24,752 bases of DNA from Frankia sp. (lineage in GTDB: Bacteria; Actinomycetota; Actinomycetes; Frankiales; Frankiaceae): the NCBI GenBank assembly GCA_019689615.1, contig JADGHD010000006.1, positions 1-24,752 of the forward strand, in the 5' to 3' direction. Shown one piece after another: positions 1 to 6,608 of the stretch (the first letter of the stretch is position 1; every line of letters begins with the position of its first letter). Under the pieces are notes generated by a model. The model saw nothing but the letters and a program-made list of their open reading frames with translations. It did not search any database and was not told the DNA's origin. The position numbers and the translations under genes are program-made.

Positions 1-140
1 TCCGGCGCCGGGGCGCGGGCCCCGCCACCCCCGCGCGGGGGGGGGGGGGGGGGGGGCTGCCACCCCGGGACGGCGGCCTGAAGTCGGTGTCCCTAGTGTC
101 CACCGGAGCGGGACGGGCGTGCGAGCGCCCGTCCCCGATC
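1..140. other. Spacer downstream of rplO with G20 tract
   Basis: This stretch follows the rplO stop codon and reaches the window edge. It holds a 10-bp hairpin just after rplO (listed separately) and an uninterrupted run of 20 G at 37-56 on the plus strand (20 C in the rplO-sense transcript). No coding region is convincing here. In most bacteria secY follows rplO, so secY is expected just outside the window; that is inference from gene order. Confidence 0.6.
110..135 (-). terminator. Hairpin 5 nt after rplO stop
   Basis: Bases 110-119 (GGGACGGGCG) pair perfectly with 126-135 (CGCCCGTCCC) around a 6-base loop. In the minus-strand transcript the stem begins 5 bases after the rplO TGA. No U-tract follows, so this resembles the I-shaped terminators common in high-GC actinomycetes, or an attenuator or 3'-end processing signal before secY. 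Confidence 0.5.
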
Positions 141-641
141 TCACACTTCGGTAACGCTCCCGCCAGCAGCGAGGATCTTCTCCCGCGCGGAGCTGGAGAA
201 CGCGTTGGCGCTGACCTGCAGCGCAACGTTGATCTCGCCGTCACCGAGCACCTTGACCAGCGAGTTGCGCCGCACGGCGCCGGCCTTGACCAGGTCGTCG
301 ATCCCGACCTCGCCGCCGTGCGGGAACAGCTCGGCCAGCGTGGCGACGTTCACAACCTGGTACTCGGTCCGGAAGCGGTTGCGGAAGCCCTTCAGCTTCG
401 GCACCCGCATGTGCAGCGGCATCTGGCCGCCCTCGAACGTGGCCGGGACCTGCTTGCGGGCCTTCGAGCCCTTGGTGCCGCGGCCAGCGGTCTTGCCCTT
501 CGAGCCCTCGCCGCGCCCGACCCGGATCTTCGGCCGGTGCGCGCCGGGCGCTGGCCGAAGGTGGTGCACCTTCAGCCCACGCCCGCGCGCCGCCGCCGAC
601 TCGCTCTCGGCCGCGGGGGCTTCCTTGGTCAGCTCCGCCAT
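141..641 (-). CDS. rplO: 50S ribosomal protein L15
   Basis: L15 is a large-subunit protein that binds 23S rRNA and joins late in 50S assembly. The 166-residue product has the family hallmarks: an N-terminal Gly/Arg/Lys-rich segment (LRPAPGAHRPKIRVGRGEGS, then KGKTAGRGTKGSKAR), the FEGGQMPLHMRVPKLKGF block near residues 69-86, and a globular C-terminal half ending in the AREKILAAGGSV segment. A short Ala/Glu-rich N-terminal stretch (about 20 residues) precedes the usual start of homology. The ATG lies only 1 base beyond the rpmD stop codon, so the two are probably coupled. It is the last gene of the spc cluster in this window. Function is secure. Confidence 0.97.
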   Translation of the reverse strand: MAELTKEAPAAESESAAARGRGLKVHHLRPAPGAHRPKIRVGRGEGSKGKTAGRGTKGSKARKQVPATFEGGQMPLHMRVPKLKGFRNRFRTEYQVVNVATLAELFPHGGEVGIDDLVKAGAVRRNSLVKVLGDGEINVALQVSANAFSSSAREKILAAGGSVTEV

Positions 642-642
642 C

Positions 643-825
643 TCAGTCCACTTCCTCGACCGTGACGAGGTGCCGCACGGTCCTGATCATCCCGCGGACC
701 TGGGGCGAGTCCTCGCGCTCGGTGGTCGCGTTGATCCGCCGCAGGCCGAGAGTCCGCAGGGTCTCCCGCTGCGTGCGGGTACCGCCGATCTGCGACCGGA
801 CCTGGGTAATCCGCAGCGTGGCCAT
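643..825 (-). CDS. rpmD: 50S ribosomal protein L30
   Basis: L30 is a small peripheral protein of the 50S subunit. The 60-residue product starts MATLRITQVRSQIGG and has the typical single-domain length, with the RETLRTLGLRRIN segment and the MIRTVRHLVTVEEV C terminus common to bacterial L30. I chose the ATG at 823-825 because its last base is shared with the rpsE TGA (825-827), the one-base ATGA overlap seen repeatedly in this cluster, and because homology begins exactly there. The frame is open further upstream, but that part lies inside rpsE and has no family similarity. Confidence 0.95.
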   Translation of the reverse strand: MATLRITQVRSQIGGTRTQRETLRTLGLRRINATTEREDSPQVRGMIRTVRHLVTVEEVD

Positions 826-1433
826 CACGCACCCACCCCGGCCCGCGCCCGCAGCATCGCCGGCGGCGCCACGTCCTCGAGGGGCAGGCCGCGCCGGGCG
901 GCGATCTCCTCGGGACGGGTCAGGCCGCGCAGCGCCGCAACGGTGGCGTGCACGATGTTGATCGGGTTGGACGAGCCCAGCGACTTGGACAGGACGTCGT
1001 GCACGCCGGCGCACTCCAGCACCGCGCGCACCGGGCCGCCGGCGATGACGCCGGTACCCGGGGATGCCGGCTTGAGCAGCACGACGCCGGCCGCCTCCTC
1101 GCCCTGCACCGGGTGCGGGATCGTGCTGCCGATCCGCGGCACCTTGAAGAAGTGCTTCTTGGCCTCCTCGACGCCCTTGGCGATCGCCGCGGGCACCTCC
1201 TTGGCCTTGCCGTAGCCGACACCGACGGTGCCGTCCGCGTCGCCGACCACGACGAGCGCGGTGAAGCTGAACCGGCGGCCACCCTTGACGACCTTGGCCA
1301 CCCGGTTGATCGCGACGACGCGCTCGACGTAGGCGTTCTTCTCCTGCGCCGGGCCGCCTCCCGAGCGGTCCCGGCGCTCGCGGCGGTCGGAGCCGCCGCC
1401 GGCGCCACCGCCACGGCGCTGCTGCCCTGGCAT
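825..1433 (-). CDS. rpsE: 30S ribosomal protein S5
   Basis: S5 sits at the mRNA entrance of the 30S subunit and affects decoding accuracy. The 202-residue protein has a Gly/Arg-rich N-terminal extension (about 35 residues, starting MPGQQRRGGG), then the S5 double-stranded-RNA-binding fold (ERVVAINRVAKVVKGGRRF, with VGVGYGKAKEVPAAI) and the C-terminal domain with GTGVIAGGPVRAVLE and NPINIVHATVAAL. The chosen ATG (1431-1433) is preceded by a GAAGGGGA ribosome-binding site at good spacing. An in-frame upstream ATG (near 1526) overlaps rplR and lacks family similarity, so it was rejected. The extension is typical of actinobacterial S5. Confidence 0.96.
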   Translation of the reverse strand: MPGQQRRGGGAGGGSDRRERRDRSGGGPAQEKNAYVERVVAINRVAKVVKGGRRFSFTALVVVGDADGTVGVGYGKAKEVPAAIAKGVEEAKKHFFKVPRIGSTIPHPVQGEEAAGVVLLKPASPGTGVIAGGPVRAVLECAGVHDVLSKSLGSSNPINIVHATVAALRGLTRPEEIAARRGLPLEDVAPPAMLRARAGVGA

Positions 1434-1455
1434 CAGAAAGTCCCCTTCACTGTCA

Positions 1456-1830
1456 TCAGAAGTCCAGCCCGCCTTCCCGGGCCGCGTCCGCGAGCGCCGC
1501 GATCCGGCCGTGGTAGGTCCGGCCACCGCGGTCGAACACGACCGCGGTCACGCCAGCGGCCTTGGCCCGCTCGGCGACCAGACGGCCGACCTCGCGGGCG
1601 AGCGCGGTCTTGTCGCCCGTGGCGGACCGCAACGAGGCGTCCAGGGTCGACGCGGCGGCCACGGTACGGCCGATCGTGTCGTCGATCACCTGAGCGTAGA
1701 TGTGCCGCGTCGAACGGGACACGACGAGCCGCGGGCGAGCCGGGGTACCGGAGACCCGCTTGCGCAGCCGGGCGTGCCGGCGCAGCCGGCCAGCCCGGCG
1801 CTGCGCGCTGGGTGAGAGGCTCACAGCCAT
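1456..1830 (-). CDS. rplR: 50S ribosomal protein L18
   Basis: L18 binds 5S rRNA with L5 and anchors it in the central protuberance of the 50S subunit. The 124-residue product shows the L18 pattern: basic N terminus (RRAGRLRRHARLRKRVSGT), the PRLVVSRSTRHIYAQVIDD strand, the TLDASLR segment, and the C-terminal AKAAGVTAVVFDRGG / YHGRIAALADAAREGGLDF motif almost unchanged from other bacteria. Start ATG at 1828-1830 has a GTAGGAG ribosome-binding site about 7 bases upstream. It lies 9 bases after rplF and 22 before rpsE. Confidence 0.96.
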   Translation of the reverse strand: MAVSLSPSAQRRAGRLRRHARLRKRVSGTPARPRLVVSRSTRHIYAQVIDDTIGRTVAAASTLDASLRSATGDKTALAREVGRLVAERAKAAGVTAVVFDRGGRTYHGRIAALADAAREGGLDF

Positions 1831-1839
1831 GATCTACTC

Positions 1840-2376
1840 CTACTTCCCGGTCTTGCCCTGCTTGCGGCGCACGACCTCGCCCTGGTAGCGGACGCCCTTG
1901 CCCTTGTACGGGTCGGGCTTGCGCAACCCGCGGATCTTCGCCGCCACCTCGCCGACCAGCTGCTTGTCGATGCCGTGCACGACGAACCGGGTCGGCGTCT
2001 GGACCTCGAAACGGATGCCCTCCGGGGCCTTGACCGGCACCGGGTGGCTGTAGCCGAGGGCGAACTCGAGGTCGGAGCCCCTGGCGGTGACCCGGTAGCC
2101 GACGCCGACGATCTCCAGCGTCTTCGAGTAGCCGGCGGTGACCCCGGTGACCATGTTGGCGACCAGCGTGCGGGTCAGGCCGTGCAGCGCGCGCGAGCGG
2201 CGCTCGTCGTCCGGCCGCTTGACCAGCAGCTGGCCGTCCTCCTGGGTGACGGTGATCGGCTCCGCCACGGTGTGCGACAGGGTGCCCTTCGGGCCACTGA
2301 CGGTGACCTTCGGCCCGTCGAGGGTGACCTCGACGCCACCGGGCACCTGGATCGGCAGACGGCCGATGCGAGACAT
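1840..2376 (-). CDS. rplF: 50S ribosomal protein L6
   Basis: L6 binds 23S rRNA near the sarcin-ricin loop and the factor-binding centre. The 178-residue length is standard. The sequence opens MSRIGRLPIQVPGGVEV, contains the two L6 repeats (roughly residues 10-80 and 90-165) with the VGVGYRVTARGSDLEFALGY motif, and ends with the family signature KPDPYKGKGVRYQGEVVRRK followed by a basic tail. The ATG at 2374-2376 is 12 bases after the rpsH stop. Confidence 0.97.
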   Translation of the reverse strand: MSRIGRLPIQVPGGVEVTLDGPKVTVSGPKGTLSHTVAEPITVTQEDGQLLVKRPDDERRSRALHGLTRTLVANMVTGVTAGYSKTLEIVGVGYRVTARGSDLEFALGYSHPVPVKAPEGIRFEVQTPTRFVVHGIDKQLVGEVAAKIRGLRKPDPYKGKGVRYQGEVVRRKQGKTGK

Positions 2377-2388
2377 CTCCGGGGCCCC

Positions 2389-2796
2389 TTACCAGACGAA
2401 GGCGAGGACTTCGCCGCCCACGCCGCGCTTGCTCGCCTGCCGGTCGGTCAGCAGCCCGGACGACGTGGAAATGATCGCCACGCCGAGACCGCCGAGGACC
2501 TTCGGCAGGTTGTTCGACTTCGCGTACACCCGCAGCCCGGGCTTGCTGATCCGCTTCAGGCCAGCGATCGAGCGCTCCCGGTTCGGGCCGTACTTCAGCT
2601 CGATGACCAGGTTCTTGCCAGGGCCGCCGTTGGGGGCGTCCTCGACGTGCCAGCCGAGGATGTAGCCCTCCTGCTGCAGGATCTCGGCGATGTGCACCTT
2701 GATCTTGCTGTGCGGCATGACCACCCGGTCGTGGTAGGCCCGGTTGGCGTTGCGGACGCGGGTGAGCATGTCCGCGATCGGATCCGTCATCGTCAT
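2389..2796 (-). CDS. rpsH: 30S ribosomal protein S8
   Basis: S8 binds helix 21 of 16S rRNA and is a primary assembly protein; in E. coli it also represses its own operon by binding the mRNA. The 135-residue protein begins MTMTDPIADMLTRVRNANRA and ends with the S8 signature TSSGLLTDRQASKRGVGGEVLAFVW. Two in-frame ATGs lie two codons apart (2796 and 2790); the first is taken because an AGGAAGG ribosome-binding site lies about 10 bases upstream. Its 169-base separation from rpsN is unusual for this cluster and contains two hairpins, which could make rpsH a separately controlled gene. Confidence 0.96.
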   Translation of the reverse strand: MTMTDPIADMLTRVRNANRAYHDRVVMPHSKIKVHIAEILQQEGYILGWHVEDAPNGGPGKNLVIELKYGPNRERSIAGLKRISKPGLRVYAKSNNLPKVLGGLGVAIISTSSGLLTDRQASKRGVGGEVLAFVW

Positions 2797-2965
2797 GGGG
2801 TTGACGCCTTCCTCACGGGGGTTCCCGGCGCCCCTGCTGGGCGGACGGGCCTACCGCGATGTGCTGTGCGACTGGCCCCGCGGGCTGACCGCGGGGATCC
2901 CCAGGAGCCCTCCGGCCCGCCGCCCTTGTTAGCAGGGGCGGCTGGCCGGCTGGCCCTGGGGGGCA
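2797..2965 (-). promoter_or_regulatory. Structured rpsN-rpsH spacer, two hairpins
   Basis: This 169-base gap interrupts an otherwise tight gene cluster. In it, 2920-2928 can pair with 2933-2941 (core CCGCCC/GGGCGG plus three further pairs including one wobble, 4-base loop), and 2876-2883 (CCCCGCGG) pairs perfectly with 2889-2896 around a 5-base GCTGA loop. In the transcript the first follows rpsN and the second leads into rpsH. Their role (processing, attenuation or r-protein binding) is not determined by sequence alone. Confidence 0.45.
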
Positions 2966-3151
2966 TTACCAGGAGCTCTTGGTGACGCCGGGGAGCTCGC
3001 CGCGGTGGGCCAGCTGGCGCAGGCACACCCGGCACAGCCCGAACACCCGGTAGACCGCCCGCGGCCGGCCGCACCGCTGGCAACGGGTGTAGGCGCGGAC
3101 GGCGTACTTCGGCTTACGGGCGGCCTTCTCGATCAGAGCCTTCTTCGCCAT
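2966..3151 (-). CDS. rpsN: 30S ribosomal protein S14, zinc-binding type Z
   Basis: S14 is a small protein of the 30S head. This 61-residue form is the short, zinc-dependent type: Cys24 and Cys27 (CQRC) and Cys40 and Cys43 (CRVC) form the four-cysteine zinc ribbon. The sequence begins MAKKALIEKAARKPKYAVRA and ends with GELPGVTKSSW, both standard for this class. Many actinomycetes also carry a longer, cysteine-free S14 in a zinc-repressed locus; none is seen in this window. ATG at 3149-3151, 4 bases after the rplE stop. Confidence 0.97.
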   Translation of the reverse strand: MAKKALIEKAARKPKYAVRAYTRCQRCGRPRAVYRVFGLCRVCLRQLAHRGELPGVTKSSW

Positions 3152-3155
3152 GCTT

Positions 3156-3734
3156 CTAGCTCTCCCGGAACGGGAAGCCCAGCGCCCGCAGCAGCGCCCG
3201 GCCCTCGTCGTCAGTGTTGGCAGTGGTGACGACCGTGATGTCCATGCCGCGGACCCGGTCGATCCTGTCGATGTCGATCTCGTGGAAGATCGACTGCTCG
3301 GTCACGCCGAACGTGTAGTTCCCGCGGCCGTCGAACTGCTTCGGCGACAGCCCGCGGAAGTCGCGGATCCGGGGCAGCGCGATCGTCACGAGCCGGTCGA
3401 GGAACTCCCACATCCGGTCGCCGCGCAGGGTGACCTTCGCGCCGATCGGCATGCCCTCGCGCAGCTTGAACTGGGCGATCGACCTGGTCGCCCGGCGGAC
3501 CTGGGCCTTCTGGCCGGTGATGGCCGCCAGGTCCCGCAGCGCCCCGTCGATGAGCTTGGCGTCCCGGGCCGCGTCGCCGACGCCCATGTTGACGACGACC
3601 TTCACGACGCCCGGGATCTGCATGACGTTCCGGTAGCCGAACTGCTCACGCAGCGCCGGCGCGATCTCCTCGCGATAGCGCAGCTTGAGCCGGGGCACGA
3701 GCCTGGCCTCCGGCGCCTCGGTGGTGACAGTCAT
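3156..3734 (-). CDS. rplE: 50S ribosomal protein L5
   Basis: L5 contacts 5S rRNA and the P-site tRNA in the central protuberance. The 192-residue product has the family blocks GYRNVMQIPGVVKVVVNMGVG (two parts, about residues 33-53), TGQKAQVRRATRSIAQFKLREG, GAKVTLRGDRMWEFLDRLV, and the C-terminal ITVVTTANTDDEGRALLRALGFPF. A short N-terminal extension (MTVTTEAPEA) precedes the core, as in other actinomycetes. Start is the ATG at 3732-3734. Confidence 0.97.
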   Translation of the reverse strand: MTVTTEAPEARLVPRLKLRYREEIAPALREQFGYRNVMQIPGVVKVVVNMGVGDAARDAKLIDGALRDLAAITGQKAQVRRATRSIAQFKLREGMPIGAKVTLRGDRMWEFLDRLVTIALPRIRDFRGLSPKQFDGRGNYTFGVTEQSIFHEIDIDRIDRVRGMDITVVTTANTDDEGRALLRALGFPFRES

Positions 3735-3757
3735 CTTCTCGTCCGATCCCTGGGTGC

Positions 3758-4084
3758 CTACAGCTCGGCGCCGGTGCGGCGGGAGATGCGCACCTTGGTG
3801 CCGTCCTCGTTGATCTTGTAGCCGACGCGGGTCGGACGGCCGTCCTGCGGGTCCACGATCATCACGTTGCTGACGTGGATCGGGGCCTCCTGGACGATGA
3901 TGCCCCCGGACTGCGAGCCACGGGCGGAGGTGGTGACGCGGGTGTGCCGGGTGACCCGGTTCGCGCCCTCCACGACCACCTTGTTCTCCGCCGGGATGGC
4001 CCGGATGACCTTCCCCCTCAGGCCGCGGTCCTTGCCGGAGATGACCTGGACCGTGTCACCCTTCTTGATCTTCATACCGGCCAC
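3758..4084 (-). CDS. rplX: 50S ribosomal protein L24
   Basis: L24 is an assembly-initiator protein of the 50S subunit that binds the 5' end of 23S rRNA. The 108-residue product has an N-terminal KOW motif (MKIKKGDTVQVISGKDRGLR, about residues 4-23), the EGANRVTRHTR segment and the GGIIVQEAPIHVSNVMIVDP block. Two starts are possible: GTG at 4084, three bases after the rplN stop and about 11 bases from a GGAGG inside the rplN 3' end, or the ATG three codons later (4075). The GTG is preferred for spacing; the difference is only three residues. Confidence 0.95.
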   Translation of the reverse strand: MAGMKIKKGDTVQVISGKDRGLRGKVIRAIPAENKVVVEGANRVTRHTRVTTSARGSQSGGIIVQEAPIHVSNVMIVDPQDGRPTRVGYKINEDGTKVRISRRTGAEL

Positions 4085-4087
4085 GGC

Positions 4088-4456
4088 CTACAGCACCTCC
4101 GGCGCCAGCGAAATGATCTTCATGAACCTCTTGTCCCGCAGCTCCCGGCCAACCGGCCCGAAGATGCGGGTGCCCCGCGGGTCGCCGCCGTCGCGGATGA
4201 GCACCGCCGCGTTCTCGTCGAACCGGATGTAGGAGCCGTCCGGCCGCCGGCGCTCCTTGGTGGTGCGCACCACGACGGCCTTGACCACGTCGCCGCGCTT
4301 CACGCCGGCGCCGGGCAGGGCGTCCTTGACCGTGCCGACGATGACGTCGCCGATCCCCGCGTACCGGCGGCCCGAACCGCCGAGCACCCGGATGCACAGG
4401 ATCTCCCGCGCACCGGTGTTGTCGGCGACCCGAAGTCGCGACTCCTGCTGAATCAC
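4088..4456 (-). CDS. rplN: 50S ribosomal protein L14
   Basis: L14 lies at the subunit interface of the 50S and helps form bridge B8. The 122-residue length is canonical, and the sequence (MIQQESRLRVADNTGAREIL, then GDVIVGTVKDALPG, VKRGDVVKAVVVRTTKE, and the end RDKRFMKIISLAPEVL) matches the family throughout. The start is GTG (4454-4456) with GGAG seven bases upstream. As the first gene after a 273-base gap it probably heads the spc transcription unit, matching the position of the spc promoter in E. coli; no clear -35/-10 pair was recognised. Confidence 0.97.
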   Translation of the reverse strand: MIQQESRLRVADNTGAREILCIRVLGGSGRRYAGIGDVIVGTVKDALPGAGVKRGDVVKAVVVRTTKERRRPDGSYIRFDENAAVLIRDGGDPRGTRIFGPVGRELRDKRFMKIISLAPEVL

Positions 4457-4618
4457 TTTCCCGCTCCTGACACCTGGTCGGCCGCCGGATGGCGCCGGGT
4501 CCTGCCCTGGTCACGCACTCGTCGGCCGGACTGCCCCGCTTCCGGCGAAACGTCCACTCCACGCGGAGGCCCGCCACGGGCCGGGCCGGTGGCCGCCCCC
4601 GGACGTACCGGGCGAGCC

Positions 4619-4637
4619 ACCCGCCCCGCCGGCGGGT
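4619..4637 (-). terminator. Second hairpin after rpsQ
   Basis: Bases 4619-4625 (ACCCGCC) pair perfectly with 4631-4637 (GGCGGGT) around a 5-base loop, just beyond the larger stem at 4650-4678. The tandem arrangement fits a compound termination or RNA-processing region. Confidence 0.4.
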
Positions 4638-4649
4638 CCTCCCGCGCGA

Positions 4650-4678
4650 CCGGCCCGCTGGCTTGCCAGCGGGGCCGG
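4650..4678 (-). terminator. Terminator-like hairpin downstream of rpsQ
   Basis: Bases 4650-4661 (CCGGCCCGCTGG) pair with 4666-4678 (one bulged G) around a 4-base loop, giving a very stable 12-bp stem about 50 bases after the rpsQ stop codon in the transcript. No U-tract follows. It probably ends or attenuates the S10 transcript. Confidence 0.5.
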
Positions 4679-4729
4679 CCCGCACTGCTCGTACTCGACT
4701 CGTCCCACCAGCTCGCGCTGGCGCTGGGA

Positions 4730-5050
4730 CTACTTGGCCTTCTCGAGGATCCGGACGACTCGCCAGCGCTTGGTCGCCGACAGCGGCCGGGTCTCCATCA
4801 GCAGCACGCGGTCGCCGACGCCGCACGAGTTCTCCTCGTCGTGCGCCTTCACCCGCTTCGTGCGACGGATCGTCTTGCCGTAGAGGGGGTGCTGGACCCG
4901 GTCCTCCACGACGACGACGACCGTCTTGTCCATCTTGTCGCTCACCACGAGGCCCTCGCGGACCTTGCGGAAGCCGCGCTGCGCGCCCTCGGCCGGTGCC
5001 GCCTGCTCGGCGGTCGCGGCCGGCGCGGTGGCGGTGGTCTGGTCAGCCAC
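4730..5050 (-). CDS. rpsQ: 30S ribosomal protein S17
   Basis: S17 is a primary 16S-binding protein of the 30S body. The core (GLVVSDKMDKTVVVVVEDRV, HPLYGKTIRRTKRVKAHDE, GVGDRVLLMETRPLSATKRW) is typical. An Ala/Thr-rich N-terminal extension of about 25 residues precedes it, as in other actinomycetes. I chose the GTG at 5048-5050 (106 residues, starting MADQTTAT) because a GGCGGAG ribosome-binding site sits about 8 bases upstream. The GTG three codons earlier (5059) overlaps the rpmC stop as GTGA but has the GGAG directly against it, which is too close. Confidence 0.94.
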   Translation of the reverse strand: MADQTTATAPAATAEQAAPAEGAQRGFRKVREGLVVSDKMDKTVVVVVEDRVQHPLYGKTIRRTKRVKAHDEENSCGVGDRVLLMETRPLSATKRWRVVRILEKAK

Positions 5051-5055
5051 TGGTC

Positions 5056-5301
5056 TCACTCCGCCTCGTCGCTGGTCACGGCCGTCGGGTCAACGGAAAG
5101 GCCGAGCTCGCGCTCACGCATGACCGTGTAGATCCGGGCGATGTCCCGCCGGACCGCCTGCAGCCGACGGTTGTTCGTCAGCTGGCCGGTCGCGTTCTGG
5201 AACCGCAGGTTGAACAGCTCCTCCTTGGCCTCGCGGAGCCTGTCCACCAGCGCCTCACCGGACAGCGCGCGCAGCTCGTCCGCCGTTGTAGCGGAAGCCA
5301 T
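5056..5301 (-). CDS. rpmC: 50S ribosomal protein L29
   Basis: L29 lies beside the peptide exit tunnel and forms part of the docking site for trigger factor and SRP. The 81-residue product has the L29 two-helix signature, LREAKEELFNLRFQNATGQL (residues 22-41) and NNRRLQAVRRDIARIYTVMRERE. The ATG at 5299-5301 shares its last base with the rplP stop codon (ATGA). The C-terminal tail (LGLSVDPTAVTSDEAE) is slightly longer than in E. coli (63 residues) and acidic. Confidence 0.96.
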   Translation of the reverse strand: MASATTADELRALSGEALVDRLREAKEELFNLRFQNATGQLTNNRRLQAVRRDIARIYTVMRERELGLSVDPTAVTSDEAE

Positions 5302-5717
5302 CACGCACCACCTTCCCGGGTGACGAACCGGCACTTCATCGGGAGCTTGTGGATCGCGCGGCGCATGGCCTCCCGGGCCACCGGCTCCGCGACACCCGAC
5401 AGCTCGAACATGATCCGTCCAGGCTTGACGTTGGCGACCCACCACTCGGGCGAGCCCTTACCGGAGCCCATCCGGGTCTCGGCCGGCTTCTTCGTCAGCG
5501 GGCGGTCGGGGTAGATGTTGATCCACACCTTCCCACCGCGGCGGATGTGCCGGGTCATCGCGATACGGGCCGACTCGATCTGCCGGTTCGTGACGTACGC
5601 CGGCTCGAGCGCCTGGATCCCGTACTCGCCGAAGGCGATCCTGGTGCCGCCCTTGGCCGCGCCGGCCCGCTTCGGGTGGTGCTGCTTGCGGTGCGCGACC
5701 TTCCGGGGAATCAGCAT
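5301..5717 (-). CDS. rplP: 50S ribosomal protein L16
   Basis: L16 supports the A-site tRNA elbow and is needed for peptidyl-transferase activity. The 138-residue protein begins MLIPRKVAHRKQHHPKRAG and contains GTRIAFGEYGIQALEPAYVT, RQIESARIAMTRHIRRGGKV and the RMGSGKGSPEWWVA loop; Arg82 aligns with the arginine hydroxylated in E. coli L16. The C terminus REAMRRAIHKLPMKCRFV is standard. It starts 3 bases after the rpsC stop region and overlaps rpmC by one base. Confidence 0.97.
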   Translation of the reverse strand: MLIPRKVAHRKQHHPKRAGAAKGGTRIAFGEYGIQALEPAYVTNRQIESARIAMTRHIRRGGKVWINIYPDRPLTKKPAETRMGSGKGSPEWWVANVKPGRIMFELSGVAEPVAREAMRRAIHKLPMKCRFVTREGGA

Positions 5718-5720
5718 TTC

Positions 5721-6608
5721 CTACTCCTCCGCCTTCTCCGGCGCGCTCGACTCGGCCTCGCCGGCAGGCGCCTCGGCGACGGCCACAGCCGCCGGCTGCG
5801 GCGCATCCTCCGCCGGCTTCTCGCCGCCGTCACCACCGCGGCCACGGCGCTCGCCGCGCGCGGCCGCGCGGCCGGCGTCGGTGCCGCCCTGGGTGGTGCC
5901 GGACGAGCCGGAACGCGGACGGCGCGGGCGGTCCCGCCGCTGCTGGCGCTGCAGCGCCTCCTGGGCCTCGCGCTCGGCGCGGCTCTGCACCACGTCGCCC
6001 TTGTAGATCCAGACCTTCACGCCGATCCGGCCGAAGGTCGTGCGGGCCTCGTAGAACCCGTAGTCGATGTCCGCGCGGAGGGTGTGCAGCGGCACGCGGC
6101 CCTCGCGGTAGAACTCCGACCGGCTCATCTCGGCCCCGCCCAGGCGCCCGGAGCACTGCACCCGGATGCCCTTCGCGCCGCTCTTCATCGCGGACTGCAT
6201 CGCCTTGCGCATGGCCCGGCGGAAGCTGACCCGGCTGGACAGCTGCTCGGCGACGCCCTGGGCGACCAGCTGCGCGTCCACCTCGGGGCTCTTGACCTCG
6301 AGGATGTTCAGCTGCACCTGCTTGCCGGTGAGCTTCTCCAGGTCGCCACGGATCCGGTCGGCCTCCGCGCCGCGGCGGCCGATGACGATGCCCGGCCGGG
6401 CGGTGTGGATGTCGACGCGAAGCCGGCCCTGGGTGCGCTCGATGTCGACCCGGCTGATGCCCGCGCGCTCCATGCCCTTGGACATCATCTTGCGGATCTT
6501 GACGTCCTCACCGACGTACGCCTTGTACTGCTTGTCGGCGTACCACCGGGAGGTGAACTCCGAGGTGATGCCGAGCCGGAACCCGTGCGGGTTGACCTTC
6601 TGCCCCAC
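5721..6608 (-). CDS. rpsC: 30S ribosomal protein S3
   Basis: S3 forms part of the mRNA entry tunnel, with helicase activity together with S4 and S5. Residues 1-210 are standard: MGQKVNPHGFRLGIT start, KH domain with the GXXG loop at 77-80 (GRRG), and the C-terminal domain through VWIYKGDV near 200. Residues 211-295 form a long low-complexity tail, first Arg-rich, then Gly, then Ala/Pro/Glu-rich and acidic at the end, making the protein about 60 residues longer than E. coli S3 (233). Such tails occur in other actinomycetes. The GTG start (6606-6608) shares one base with the rplV TAG. Confidence 0.97.
   Translation of the reverse strand: MGQKVNPHGFRLGITSEFTSRWYADKQYKAYVGEDVKIRKMMSKGMERAGISRVDIERTQGRLRVDIHTARPGIVIGRRGAEADRIRGDLEKLTGKQVQLNILEVKSPEVDAQLVAQGVAEQLSSRVSFRRAMRKAMQSAMKSGAKGIRVQCSGRLGGAEMSRSEFYREGRVPLHTLRADIDYGFYEARTTFGRIGVKVWIYKGDVVQSRAEREAQEALQRQQRRDRPRRPRSGSSGTTQGGTDAGRAAARGERRGRGGDGGEKPAEDAPQPAAVAVAEAPAGEAESSAPEKAEE

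Larger units (their letters stand above)
4457..4729 (-). promoter_or_regulatory. rpsQ-rplN spacer, S10/spc boundary
   Basis: This 273-base gap divides the S10 cluster from the spc cluster. Its rpsQ-proximal half holds two strong hairpins (listed separately); the rplN-proximal half is less structured and ends with a GGAG ribosome-binding site before the rplN GTG. In E. coli the spc promoter lies at this junction, so a promoter here is plausible, but no convincing promoter hexamers were found. Confidence 0.45.
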
